Assembly: GCA_031282485.1 (NCBI GenBank)
Contig: JAITDQ010000073.1
Span: forward strand, 1-15,916
Source: Tannerella sp.
GTDB taxonomy: Bacteria > Bacteroidota > Bacteroidia > Bacteroidales > Tannerellaceae
Length of the DNA: 15,916 bases
Direction of reading: 5' to 3'
In this document: positions 1 through 8,438 of the stretch, one piece after another
How positions within the stretch are numbered: the stretch's first letter is position 1
Layout of the letters: each line of letters starts with the position of its first letter
Made by a program: the position numbers and the translations under genes
The notes under the pieces: model-generated
Told to the model about the DNA's origin: nothing
Seen by the model: the letters and a program-made list of their open reading frames with translations, nothing else
Database searches by the model: none

Positions 1-1383
1 AAACAGGAATATATCATTCAATGGATTGTAGGGTTAGGAGATTTGGTTGTCCTGAACCTCGTATTCTTTTTTATCTATAACCTCCTGGATCCGTTTTACA
101 CGGCGGCAATGATTCCGAAGATGCGGGAAATCATCCTGCTGCTCAACTTCTGCTACTTTTTCTCCATTTATTTTGTCCCGATGAAACTGCACATGTCGGT
201 CGTCTTTCTCGACAAGATTGTGCAGCGTTCCTTTTCTTTTTCCACAACATACATATTCCTGTTTGCCATTTGCCTGATATTCCTCAATGTAGGGAACGAC
301 CTTGCGACATTCCTCATTGTATATTACTTAGCCTCACTGTTAATCTTCTCATTATGGCGCGTATTAATACGTATAATCGTTAAAGCGTACCGCCGGATGG
401 GATATAACGCCAAAAATATCATCATCGTCGGCGCCGGCAAAAACGGGATGGAACTTTACCGCGTTATCAAAACCGACCTGTCTTACGGCTTCAACGTGGT
501 CGGTTTCTTCGATGACAATACGGTACTGAAAAACGTCCTCCCCAACTACCTCGGCACAATAGACCATATTGAGGAGTTTGTGAAAAACAACGATATTGAC
601 GAGATCTATTGCACAATCCCCGGCACAAACAGCGAAAAGATATCCGAACTGCTCAATTTTGCAGAAAAAAACATGGTGCGCTTTTATATTATCCCCGAAT
701 TTTACAGGGATATTAAAAAGAGCATGATCCTCGAAGTCATGGAATCCGTACCGTTGCTGACCATACGGACGGAACCGCTGCAATCCCTCTATAACCGCTT
801 CCTCAAGCGATGTTTCGACCTGACATTCTCAATAGCCGTATTATTAACCGTGTTCCCCGTCTTATATGTCTTTGTCGGGGTATTAATTAAAATATCGTCT
901 AAGGGGCCGGTTTTGTTCAAACAAAAACGCACCGGACTGTACGGTCAAATCTTCGAATGTTACAAATTCCGGACGATGCGCATAAACGAAGAAGCAGACA
1001 AACAGCAGGCCGTGAAAGACGACCCGCGTACGACAAAAACCGGAAGTTTCCTGCGGCGAACCAACCTGGACGAATTTCCGCAGTTCATTAACGTTTTACT
1101 GGGAAACATGTCCGTCGTAGGGCCACGCCCGCACATGCTCAAACATACGGAGCAATACTCCCTGCTGATAGATAAATACATGGTTCGCCACCTCGTCAAA
1201 CCCGGCATAACCGGCTGGGCGCAGATCACCGGCTACCGGGGCGAAACAAGAACGCTGGAACAAATGGAAGGACGCGTCAAACGCGACGTGTGGTATCTGG
1301 AAAACTGGTCATTCTTCCTTGACCTCAAAATAATAGTAGTAACTATTATAAATATGTTTAAGGGAGAATCCAATGCTTATTGA
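1..1383 (+). CDS. Polyprenyl-phosphate sugar-phosphotransferase (WcaJ-like), 5' end cut by window
   Basis: This is an inner-membrane enzyme that starts exopolysaccharide, capsule or O-glycan repeat synthesis by moving a hexose-1-phosphate from an NDP-sugar onto undecaprenyl phosphate. The frame is open to base 1 and reads KQEYIIQWIVGLGDLVVLN upstream of the first TTG at base 43. That matches how family members begin, so only a few codons are probably missing. In order: several hydrophobic membrane segments (about the first 115 residues), a Rossmann-like domain with NIIIVGAGKNG, one more membrane segment, then a bacterial sugar transferase domain with KFRTM, LRRTNLDEFPQF, VVGPRP and KPGITGWAQ. 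The catalytic half is complete. The sugar cannot be read from sequence. Any glycan cluster would lie to the left of the window. The stop is TGA at 1381-1383, next to the ruvX promoter. Confidence 0.93.
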   Translation, partial: KQEYIIQWIVGLGDLVVLNLVFFFIYNLLDPFYTAAMIPKMREIILLLNFCYFFSIYFVPMKLHMSVVFLDKIVQRSFSFSTTYIFLFAICLIFLNVGNDLATFLIVYYLASLLIFSLWRVLIRIIVKAYRRMGYNAKNIIIVGAGKNGMELYRVIKTDLSYGFNVVGFFDDNTVLKNVLPNYLGTIDHIEEFVKNNDIDEIYCTIPGTNSEKISELLNFAEKNMVRFYIIPEFYRDIKKSMILEVMESVPLLTIRTEPLQSLYNRFLKRCFDLTFSIAVLLTVFPVLYVFVGVLIKISSKGPVLFKQKRTGLYGQIFECYKFRTMRINEEADKQQAVKDDPRTTKTGSFLRRTNLDEFPQFINVLLGNMSVVGPRPHMLKHTEQYSLLIDKYMVRHLVKPGITGWAQITGYRGETRTLEQMEGRVKRDVWYLENWSFFLDLKIIVVTIINMFKGESNAY

Positions 1384-1393
1384 AAAAAAACTG

Positions 1394-1401
1394 TAACTTT
1401 G
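1394..1401 (+). promoter_or_regulatory. Bacteroidetes -7 promoter element for ruvX (leaderless)
   Basis: TAACTTTG matches the Bacteroidetes TAnnTTTG -7 box. It ends only 7 nt before the ruvX ATG at 1409, so transcription should start at or within a few nt of the start codon. No Shine-Dalgarno can fit. A -33 TTTG is not clear; the best is ATTG at 1379-1382, which is too close. Promoter call is moderate. Confidence 0.6.
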
Positions 1402-1408
1402 CACTCGC

Positions 1409-1831
1409 ATGGGAAGAATAATGGCAATTGATTACGGACGGAAACGGACAGGACTGGCAGTTTCCGACACAATGCAGATAATAGCAAACGGATTGACAAC
1501 CGTTCCCGGCAACAGGGCGGTCGATTATCTTAAAAACTATACTTCGCAGGAAAAGGTTGATTTATTTGTCGTCGGCCAGCCGAAGCAAATGAACAACGAA
1601 CCGTCCGAAAACATGCGTTATGTGGCGGCTTTTGTCAGCAGCCTGCGCAAAATGATACCGGACATTCCCGTCGAATATTACGATGAACGGTTCACGTCCG
1701 TAATGGCGCATCAGGCCATGATTGACGGCGGACTGAAGAAAAAAAAGCGGCAGGACAAGGCGCTGGTAGATGAAATCAGCGCAACGATCATCCTCCAGGG
1801 ATACCTGGAAAAGAAAAGATTTACTGTATAA
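1409..1831 (+). CDS. ruvX: RuvX/YqgF family Holliday junction resolvase-like nuclease, 16S rRNA maturation factor
   Basis: Cytoplasmic RNase H-fold nuclease. Family members take part in 5' processing of pre-16S rRNA and have been called putative Holliday junction resolvases. The 140-residue length is normal. All hallmark motifs are present: AIDYGRKRTGLAVSD with the first acidic residue, VVGQPKQMN, YDERFTS with the second, and DEISATIILQ with the third. The ATG at 1409 (MGRIMAIDYG) is preferred over the one at 1421 because relatives begin MGRI-AIDYG. The preceding promoter leaves almost no leader, so the mRNA may be leaderless. It is followed 20 nt later by def, probably co-transcribed. Confidence 0.93.
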   Translation: MGRIMAIDYGRKRTGLAVSDTMQIIANGLTTVPGNRAVDYLKNYTSQEKVDLFVVGQPKQMNNEPSENMRYVAAFVSSLRKMIPDIPVEYYDERFTSVMAHQAMIDGGLKKKKRQDKALVDEISATIILQGYLEKKRFTV

Positions 1832-1851
1832 ACGAATTTTATTAAACATTT

Positions 1852-2406
1852 ATGATACTACCTATTTACACATACGGTCAACCGATTTTAAGACAGGAAG
1901 CCGAAACGCTCGACGGGGATTATCCCAATCTTAAAAAGTTGGTCAACGATATGTTCGAAACAATGTATAATGCCGAAGGTATCGGGCTGGCAGCGCCTCA
2001 GGTCGGGCTATCCGTCCGCCTGCTGGTCATAGACGCCGACGCGGTATCCGACAGCTACCCCGAATGTGAAGGCTTCAAGCGCGTCATGATAAACCCGGAG
2101 ATAACGGAATTCAGCAACAATACGGTCTCGCTCGAAGAAGGATGTTTGAGTTTTCCCGGCATCCACGAAAAAGTGTCCCGCGCCGCCCGGATACACGTCC
2201 GTTACCGGGACAGAGACTTTAACGAACAGGAAGAAGAACTTGAAGGATTTACCGCCCGCGTGGTACAGCATGAATGTGACCACCTCGACGGCGAAGTCTT
2301 CATCGACGACATATCACCGATCCGGCGCCAGCTAAACAAAAATAAACTTAACAACATCATAAAAGGAAACATTTCCTGCAGTTACAAAATAAAACCCGTC
2401 AAATAA
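1852..2406 (+). CDS. def: Peptide deformylase
   Basis: Metalloenzyme that removes the N-formyl group from nascent proteins at the ribosome exit. All three signatures are intact: GIGLAAPQ (residues 43-50), EGCLSFP with metal ligand Cys98, and QHECDH with ligands His140 and His144 and catalytic Glu141. At 184 residues it is a normal bacterial PDF. There is no Shine-Dalgarno before the ATG, only an AT-rich stretch, which is common in Bacteroidetes. It lies 20 nt after ruvX and 2 nt before the TPR gene, so the three are very likely one operon. Confidence 0.97.
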   Translation: MILPIYTYGQPILRQEAETLDGDYPNLKKLVNDMFETMYNAEGIGLAAPQVGLSVRLLVIDADAVSDSYPECEGFKRVMINPEITEFSNNTVSLEEGCLSFPGIHEKVSRAARIHVRYRDRDFNEQEEELEGFTARVVQHECDHLDGEVFIDDISPIRRQLNKNKLNNIIKGNISCSYKIKPVK

Positions 2407-2408
2407 AA

Positions 2409-4505
2409 ATGAAAAAAATAGCAGTCTTCATCCTGTTGCAGTTATGCATACTCCCGTCCCCGGCGCAAATAAACACCGACCGTGTCATAGCCATCGGACG
2501 CAACGCCCTGTATTTCGAAGACTATATTTTAGCCATTCAGTATTTCAATCAGGTGATACGCGCCAAACCCTGGCTCGCACAACCCTATTATTACCGCGCC
2601 GTAGCCAAACTGAATCTGGACGATTACAGCGGAGCGGAAGAAGACTGCTCACTGGCGCTGCAACAGAACCCGTTCATGGTTTACGCCTATTACGTACGGG
2701 GCATTGCAAGGCAAACACTCGGCAAATACGACCAAGCTATCGAAGACTACAAAAAAGGACTCGAGTTCCGGCCTAAAGACCGCCCGATGATGACGAATAC
2801 CGCTATCGCCCATATCCAAAAGAAAGATTATGAAAAGGCCAAAGCCTTATTCAACGAAATAATCGAATCATATCCGAAAGAATCAAACAGTTACTTGGCT
2901 CGCGGCGCACTGTTTGCCGAAACAGGCGATACGATTTCGGCAATGAACGATTACAACAAAGCAATCGAATTAGACCCGTACTATGCCTATGCTTACGGCA
3001 ACCGCGCCTTATTATGCTACCAGTCAAACAAACCGAACGAAGCGCTGTCGGACTTCAACGAAGCCATCCGGTTAAACCCGCGCGAAGAAGGTTTTTATAT
3101 AAACCGGGGCTTAATCCGCTATAACCTGAACGACCTGCGCGGAGCCATGTCCGATTACGACCAGGTAATCGCCATGAACGGTAAAAACCTGATAGCCCGC
3201 TTCAACCGCGGCCTGCTTCGTTATCATGTGGGCGACTACAACCGTGCAATCGAAGACTTTGACGTCGTCATATCCCTCGAACCCGACAATTATATGGCCT
3301 ACTACAACCGGGCTTTGTTATTAAGCGAAACCGGAAATTATCAGGCAGCGATTAAAGATTACGGCGTCATACTGGAACAGTATCCGAACTTCATCCCGGC
3401 CTATTACAACCGCTCCGAAGCCAAACGAAATATCAATGATATTGCCGGCGCAGACAAGGATTACTGGTATGCCATGGAATTAGAAAGAACACACGGCCAG
3501 GGAAACGAACGTTCACAAACGACGGCTTCAGCACAAAAACAAGACCCGGATACGGAATCCGCCGAAAGAAAAAATACCCGTGAAGAATCCGACAAAAACA
3601 TAAACAAATTCAGCAGCCTGGTCGTATACGACAAAGAAGAAGAACAGCAAAGCAAGTATCAAAGCGAAATACGCGGACGCGTGCAAGACAGAAACATCCG
3701 TATAGACCTCCAGCTCCAATTCGTGCTGACCTATTACGAAAAAATAAATCAGGTAAACGAATCCGTTCACTACAACAAAACCATTGAACAGTTCAACGAA
3801 CGTAACGCATTAAGCTGGAAATTACTTATAACCAACCAGGAAGCCTCGTTAAACGAGCTCCAGATAGAGGCGCATTTCGCTTCCATCAACGAATATTCCG
3901 CCAAAATAGAAAAGGACGACAAAAATGCCGACAGTTATTTCGGAAGAGGCATAGACTTTATGCTTGTGCAGGATTTCACGGAAGCGATAAAAAACTTCGA
4001 CATGGCGATACAAACAGACCCGTCTTATATCCTCGCCTATTTCAACCGCGCCGCAGTCCGGTATAAACAAATGGTATACGAACAGTCCAACTCCGCCCAG
4101 GACGATCTGGCCGATGCGATGAGCATACAATTCGGGACAAACAATATCACAGGCCGCACGCCTGCGGGAGCGACAACTGTCAACGAACGCGACGCCCGTT
4201 CCTACACATACGAAATGATACTTCGCGACTATAATACCGTCATACAGAAAGACCCGTCGTTTACATTCGCCTATTTCAACCGCGCCAACCTCCTCTGTTC
4301 ACAACGCAATTACAAAGCCGCCATACTCGACTATAACGAAGCGATACGCCGCAACTCGGAGTTCGCCGAAGCCTATTTTAACCGCGGCCTGACGCGCCTC
4401 TCGCAAGGCGACGCCAAAAGAGGAATTGCAGACCTCAGCAAAGCCGGCGAACTCGGCATCATCGACGCCTATAACATCATCAAACGAATGACGTCCAATG
4501 ATTGA
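2409..4505 (+). CDS. Secreted tetratricopeptide (TPR) repeat protein
   Basis: A 698-residue protein with a Sec-type signal peptide (MKKIAVFILLQLCILPSPAQ, no lipobox Cys), so probably periplasmic. About ten consecutive 34-residue TPR units (consensus like AYYNRA-L----Y--AI-DY--AI-L-P) cover residues about 21-355. A charged, low-complexity linker rich in E, K and Q follows. After a non-TPR segment of about 100 residues there are about three further TPRs to the C-terminus (YFGRGIDFML onward), with a small insert containing NNITGRTPAGATTVNERD. TPRs are protein-protein scaffolds and no catalytic domain is visible. It starts 2 nt after def, so it is translationally linked. The specific partner or function is unknown. 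Confidence 0.9.
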   Translation: MKKIAVFILLQLCILPSPAQINTDRVIAIGRNALYFEDYILAIQYFNQVIRAKPWLAQPYYYRAVAKLNLDDYSGAEEDCSLALQQNPFMVYAYYVRGIARQTLGKYDQAIEDYKKGLEFRPKDRPMMTNTAIAHIQKKDYEKAKALFNEIIESYPKESNSYLARGALFAETGDTISAMNDYNKAIELDPYYAYAYGNRALLCYQSNKPNEALSDFNEAIRLNPREEGFYINRGLIRYNLNDLRGAMSDYDQVIAMNGKNLIARFNRGLLRYHVGDYNRAIEDFDVVISLEPDNYMAYYNRALLLSETGNYQAAIKDYGVILEQYPNFIPAYYNRSEAKRNINDIAGADKDYWYAMELERTHGQGNERSQTTASAQKQDPDTESAERKNTREESDKNINKFSSLVVYDKEEEQQSKYQSEIRGRVQDRNIRIDLQLQFVLTYYEKINQVNESVHYNKTIEQFNERNALSWKLLITNQEASLNELQIEAHFASINEYSAKIEKDDKNADSYFGRGIDFMLVQDFTEAIKNFDMAIQTDPSYILAYFNRAAVRYKQMVYEQSNSAQDDLADAMSIQFGTNNITGRTPAGATTVNERDARSYTYEMILRDYNTVIQKDPSFTFAYFNRANLLCSQRNYKAAILDYNEAIRRNSEFAEAYFNRGLTRLSQGDAKRGIADLSKAGELGIIDAYNIIKRMTSND

Positions 4506-4570
4506 TTTTATCACCGCTTATTTTTTTAACGCATCAATCCGCAAAAAAAACAATGTCTAATTATCCCGAC

Positions 4571-4600
4571 TGTCACAGTCCCACGATTGTGACAATTTTT
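4571..4600 (+). terminator. Intrinsic terminator after the TPR gene, overlapping the convergent ATPase gene's stop
   Basis: TGTCACAGTC (4571-4580), loop CCAC, GATTGTGACA (4585-4594) form a 10-bp stem with one G-U pair, followed by ATTTTT on the + strand. It lies 66 nt after the TPR stop, and its left arm contains the stop codon of the convergent ATPase gene (4573-4575). Read on the minus strand the hairpin has no adjacent U-run, so it should mainly end + transcription. Confidence 0.65.
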
Positions 4601-6126
4601 CCGTCAATCATTTTCTTTTCCATATAGATTTTGCTGTCCCACTCTGTTGTTTGGCTACGGTCGAAAATGGCAAGCCAGCCTTCCGTACAACCGTATACGT
4701 TCATATAACGAAGTGTTTGGGTAATGCCTTTTTCCTTACTCTTTTTACCATGCCATATTTTGAGTTCTATCGGATACTTTTGTCCTTCGTATACAAGGCA
4801 CAGGTCAAGGTGTCCTTTTTCGGCTGCCAATTCTCTGATGATTTGTCCGCCGCCATTGATAACCCGTTGCAAAAAAGCCATTAATATCAGGTGAGGAGCG
4901 GCCTCTTTGTAGTAAAAACGTTCTATCCATATCGCGCTGTTTTCGCGCCAGAACTGCTGAAAGTCACTCATCAGAAAATCCATATCAATCCGCCCGTCTT
5001 TCAAATAACGGGGTATCTGATACGCCGGATTATTTCGTTGCAGATTGTCTTGCAATTTATTATTGAGTGTCCGAATGATCACTTCGCCATAAACAGGATT
5101 CGCAGGCTCAATCTTTTCTTCGGTGACGCGGATAAGGCCTAAATCACGTACATAATAAAAATCATCCGTATAAGTATCTATATACTCGCCAAGTATAATG
5201 GATTCAATAACATTCCGTACCCGCTCTTCCTTTAATCGTTCGAGCAGGCTGTCTATATGTGTATCCCGGCGTATAATAATAGTTTGAATCGCTTTTTCAA
5301 CCATTTCAGCAGTAACCGGCTTCGTGTAATCCCATTGTAACATCTCTACAATCACCTCATTCGCTATGGCATTAACCAACCACGGCTGTCCTTGCGTCTG
5401 TTGCCATACCAGTTCAATGGCGTCCTCCCCGAAGATTTGTCCTGTTTCATCGGTATGTTGTCGATAAAGACAGCTGATTTCTTCTTTCGTAAAATTTTTC
5501 AGAGTCATGGATTTAGTAACGATATTAAACGGGCTTGCCGAACCAAGCGATTGACTGTCGGGACGAACCTGTGCCTTGTAATCACGAATATTGCGCATGC
5601 CGACCAACACTATCGAATGGACAAAGGGTATACTGCTACGGTTATTATACCCATTCCGTAATTGCCTAAGAAACGTTATCAACCCGTCTTCACTTAAACA
5701 GTCAGCTTCGTCAAACAATATCACTAACGGTTTGTCCAACGACATGCAAAACAGTGTAAGCTCTGTCCTCAACACATTTGTATAATCTTCATAATCTGCC
5801 TCTTTCGCAAAATTATTTTTGATTGGAATATTGGAAAAACCAAGCTCGATTTTTACTGTTTTGACAATTTCCGGTATCGCTTCTTTGGATGCGGTAATTC
5901 CCTGCATGTTTTCCAGAGAACAATACAACGTATAATACTTTCCTCCGGCATTAAGCCGTTCGGCTAAATCTCTCAAATAAGTAGTTTTCCCGCTCTGACG
6001 CGCTGCATGAATAAGAAAATATTGCTCTCTGTCAATCAGTTCTTCCACACCGTGCAGACGTGAAGAAGCTTCTATCATATAATGTTTGACCTTACTACAA
6101 GGCCCTGCGATATTAAAGTATCTCAT
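4573..6126 (-). CDS. AAA-type ATPase with C-terminal PD-(D/E)XK nuclease domain
   Basis: This 517-residue ATP-binding protein resembles the AAA-like proteins found in variable copy number in Bacteroidales. A P-loop lies at residues 41-49 (AARQSGKTT; the usual first Gly is Ala) and Walker B at LVILFDE (134-140). A winged-helix-like middle follows. The C-terminus carries a PD-(D/E)XK core: Asp441 in GHLDLCL, Glu454 and Lys456 in PIELK, and Q470-T-L-R-Y474 matching the QxxxY motif, so the nuclease looks intact. The start at 6126 (MRYFNIAGPC) is preferred over an upstream ATG at 6162, because a TATCTTTG promoter element at 6149-6156 lies between them. It is oriented opposite to both flanking operons and apparently monocistronic. 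Its biological role is not established; defence or DNA transactions are only guesses. Confidence 0.85.
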   Translation of the reverse strand: MRYFNIAGPCSKVKHYMIEASSRLHGVEELIDREQYFLIHAARQSGKTTYLRDLAERLNAGGKYYTLYCSLENMQGITASKEAIPEIVKTVKIELGFSNIPIKNNFAKEADYEDYTNVLRTELTLFCMSLDKPLVILFDEADCLSEDGLITFLRQLRNGYNNRSSIPFVHSIVLVGMRNIRDYKAQVRPDSQSLGSASPFNIVTKSMTLKNFTKEEISCLYRQHTDETGQIFGEDAIELVWQQTQGQPWLVNAIANEVIVEMLQWDYTKPVTAEMVEKAIQTIIIRRDTHIDSLLERLKEERVRNVIESIILGEYIDTYTDDFYYVRDLGLIRVTEEKIEPANPVYGEVIIRTLNNKLQDNLQRNNPAYQIPRYLKDGRIDMDFLMSDFQQFWRENSAIWIERFYYKEAAPHLILMAFLQRVINGGGQIIRELAAEKGHLDLCLVYEGQKYPIELKIWHGKKSKEKGITQTLRYMNVYGCTEGWLAIFDRSQTTEWDSKIYMEKKMIDGKIVTIVGL

Positions 6127-6148
6127 TTTCCTTAAAATTATCTTCCGG

Positions 6149-6183
6149 CAAAGATAACACATATTTATCGGAAATCATCCAAA
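6149..6183 (-). promoter_or_regulatory. Promoter of the ATPase-nuclease gene
   Basis: On the minus strand, TTTG (6183-6180), a 23-nt spacer and TATCTTTG (6156-6149) fit the Bacteroidetes promoter form. The predicted start is near 6144, leaving a leader of about 20 nt before the ATG at 6126. Confidence 0.55.
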
Positions 6184-6288
6184 TATTCTACTTCATTAGA
6201 ATATTTCCCTTCAATACGTTCCTTGCCGACAGGCCATTCCTGCCCGTTACCCGGGAAAATTCTACCCCGTCAAACCGATTATCAATAC

Positions 6289-6315
6289 CCTTTATTTGCA
6301 AGCCTTTATTTGCAA
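6289..6315. repeat. Two-copy 13-bp direct repeat, 14-bp period
   Basis: CCTTTATTTGCAA occurs at 6289-6301 and 6303-6315, separated by one base. The period of 14 bp is about 1.3 helical turns. It lies about 70-95 nt upstream of the thrS -33 element. It may be a chance tandem duplication or a regulator site. Confidence 0.7.
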
Positions 6316-6385
6316 TTATAAGGATATTCGTTTTCAAAATTTTAATCAATAACGCCCGAAAAAAATATATTTTGCCGACTTTGTG

Positions 6386-6415
6386 TTTGTAATTCTAAGG
6401 TTTTCATTACCTTTG
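6386..6415 (+). promoter_or_regulatory. thrS operon promoter
   Basis: TTTG (6386-6389), an 18-nt spacer and TACCTTTG (6408-6415) form a clear Bacteroidetes-type promoter. Predicted start is about 6420, giving a leader of about 28 nt to the ATG at 6448. It probably drives thrS-infC-rpmI-rplT. Confidence 0.75.
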
Positions 6416-6447
6416 CACTCCGAACAACGAAATATTTTATTAAAACG

Positions 6448-8415
6448 ATGATAAAAATTACATTTCCGGATAATTCGTCAAGAGAATTTCCCGAAGGAAC
6501 AACCGCTATGCAAATAGCGGAAAATATCAGTCCGAGACTGGCGCAAGACGTTCTGGCGGCCACGGTGAATGAAGAAATATGGGACTTAACGCGTCCCATA
6601 AACAGCGATGCAACCGTTCGACTGCTAAAATGGGATGACGAGGAAGGCAAACATGCTTTCTGGCACTCAAGCGCCCATCTTATGGCCGAAGCGCTGCTGG
6701 AACTTTATCCCAACACAAAATTCGGTATAGGGCCGGCCGTCGAAAACGGATTCTATTACGATGTCGATCTGGGCGATGTCACCCTGACGGACGCCGATTT
6801 CTCGAAAATAGAAGCCAAAATGACCGAGTTAGCCGCCAAAAAGGAAGATATCCGACGCCGGGACATATCAAAATCCGACGCAATGAAACTTTTCGGGGAA
6901 CGCGGCGAAGTGTACAAAACGGAACTCATCGGGGAACTCGAAGACGGACAGATCACAACCTATACGCAAGGCAACTTTACGGACTTGTGCCGAGGCCCGC
7001 ACCTGCCGAACACGTCCTATATAAAAGCGATTAAGATAACAAGCATTGCAGGAGCCTACTGGCGCGGCGATGAAAAACGCAAACAGCTCGTCCGCATTTA
7101 CGGCATAACATTCCCCAAGAAAAAGTTGCTCGACGAATACATCACCCTGATGGAAGAGGCGAAAAAACGCGACCACCGGAAAATAGGGAAAGAACTCGAA
7201 CTGTTCACATTCTCGCAATCCGTCGGCGCAGGACTTCCCCTCTGGCTGCCACGCGGCACGCAGTTGCGGCTCAAACTGGAAGATTTCCTCAAACGCATAC
7301 AAAAGAAATACGGCTACCAGCAGGTGATAACGCCTCACATCGGCGGCAAACAATTATATGTGACATCCGGCCATTATGAAAAATACGGAAAAGATTCTTT
7401 CCAGCCCATACACACGCCGCAAGAAGGTGAAGAATTTTTATTAAAACCAATGAATTGCCCGCATCATTGCGAGATATTCAAGAGTTTTCCCCGTTCCTAC
7501 AAAGACCTTCCGCTTCGTTTTGCCGAATTTGGAACCGTATATCGCTACGAACAGAGCGGCGAACTGCACGGATTGACGCGCGTACGCGGTTTCACCCAGG
7601 ACGATGCCCACCTGTTCTGCCGCCCCGAACAAATTAAGGACGAGTTCCTGAAAGTGATGGATATCATCTTCATCATCTTCAAAGCCCTTGATTTCGACAG
7701 GTTCGAAGCGCAGATATCGCTCCGTGACCCCAATAACAGAGAAAAATATATCGGCTCCGACGAAAACTGGGAAAAGGCCGAACGCGCTATCATAGAAGCC
7801 TGTAAGGAAAAAGGACTCCCCGCCAAAATCGAACTGGGCGAAGCCGCATTCTACGGGCCAAAACTCGACTTTATGATCAAAGATGCAATCGGGCGGCGGT
7901 GGCAACTGGGTACGATTCAGGTCGATTACAACCTGCCCGAACGCTTCGAACTTGAATATACGGGCGAAGATAACAGCAAACACCGGCCAGTAATGATTCA
8001 CCGCGCACCGTTCGGCTCCATGGAGCGGTTCGTAGCGGTACTCATCGAACATACGGCAGGAAAATTCCCGCTATGGCTGACCCCGGATCAGGTGGCTGTT
8101 TTGCCTATCGGCGAGAAATTCAATGACTACGCATACAAAGTAGCACGCGAACTCGAAGAAAAAGATATCAGCGTCATCGTTGACGACCGGAATGAGAAAA
8201 TCGGCCGCAAAATACGTGATAATGAACTTAAACGCATACCCTACATGCTGATCGTCGGAGAAAAAGAACAGGAAAATAATGAAGTTTCCGTAAGAAAACA
8301 GGGCGAAGGTGATAAAGGTTCAATTAAAATTACTACCTTTGCGGCGCAAATTTTTGACGAAATCGACGAGATGATGAATAAATGGAAAAAAGAAACAACA
8401 GATATAAAAAAATAG
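6448..8415 (+). CDS. thrS: Threonyl-tRNA synthetase
   Basis: Class II aminoacyl-tRNA synthetase that charges tRNA-Thr in the cytoplasm. It is 655 residues, full length. In order: an N-terminal TGS domain ([17 protein letters not shown]), the SAD/editing domain with [11 protein letters not shown] and TDLCRGPH, then the class II core. The core shows MNCPHH (zinc-binding Cys), motif 2 with [22 protein letters not shown] and DDAHLF, motif 3 with [11 protein letters not shown], and the C-terminal anticodon-binding domain ([26 protein letters not shown]). It is first in the translation operon. The infC ribosome-binding sequence overlaps its stop codon. Confidence 0.98.
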   Translation: MIKITFPDNSSREFPEGTTAMQIAENISPRLAQDVLAATVNEEIWDLTRPINSDATVRLLKWDDEEGKHAFWHSSAHLMAEALLELYPNTKFGIGPAVENGFYYDVDLGDVTLTDADFSKIEAKMTELAAKKEDIRRRDISKSDAMKLFGERGEVYKTELIGELEDGQITTYTQGNFTDLCRGPHLPNTSYIKAIKITSIAGAYWRGDEKRKQLVRIYGITFPKKKLLDEYITLMEEAKKRDHRKIGKELELFTFSQSVGAGLPLWLPRGTQLRLKLEDFLKRIQKKYGYQQVITPHIGGKQLYVTSGHYEKYGKDSFQPIHTPQEGEEFLLKPMNCPHHCEIFKSFPRSYKDLPLRFAEFGTVYRYEQSGELHGLTRVRGFTQDDAHLFCRPEQIKDEFLKVMDIIFIIFKALDFDRFEAQISLRDPNNREKYIGSDENWEKAERAIIEACKEKGLPAKIELGEAAFYGPKLDFMIKDAIGRRWQLGTIQVDYNLPERFELEYTGEDNSKHRPVMIHRAPFGSMERFVAVLIEHTAGKFPLWLTPDQVAVLPIGEKFNDYAYKVARELEEKDISVIVDDRNEKIGRKIRDNELKRIPYMLIVGEKEQENNEVSVRKQGEGDKGSIKITTFAAQIFDEIDEMMNKWKKETTDIKK

Positions 8416-8420
8416 GAGGT
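8413..8420 (+). promoter_or_regulatory. Strong Shine-Dalgarno between thrS and infC, unusually far from the infC ATG
   Basis: TAGGAGGT overlaps the thrS TAG stop (8413-8415). It is one of very few strong Shine-Dalgarno sequences in the window. It ends about 18 nt before the infC ATG at 8439, too far for normal use. An in-frame TAA at 8433-8435 excludes an upstream in-frame infC start. Confidence 0.6.
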
Positions 8421-8438
8421 AAATTTATACATTAATTA

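Larger units (their letters stand above)
6127..6447. other. Divergent intergenic region between ATPase gene and thrS
   Basis: A 321-nt gap with no credible gene. It holds the minus-strand promoter of the ATPase gene, the + strand thrS promoter, and a 13-bp direct repeat. No T-box, riboswitch or tRNA-like fold is evident upstream of thrS. The thrS leader is short (about 30 nt) and without an obvious hairpin. Confidence 0.7.

Noticed and set aside
4573..6126. Calling the ATPase-nuclease gene an insertion sequence or a proven defence system
   Set aside because: No transposase domain, terminal inverted repeats or target duplications were seen, and there is no partner defence gene. The domain pair alone does not establish the role.
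6127..6447. T-box or other riboswitch upstream of thrS
   Set aside because: The promoter leaves only about 30 nt of leader, with no hairpin or T-box consensus.
7441..8052. A 203-codon minus-strand frame inside thrS
   Set aside because: It lies wholly within the conserved thrS catalytic core and has no promoter or motif of its own.
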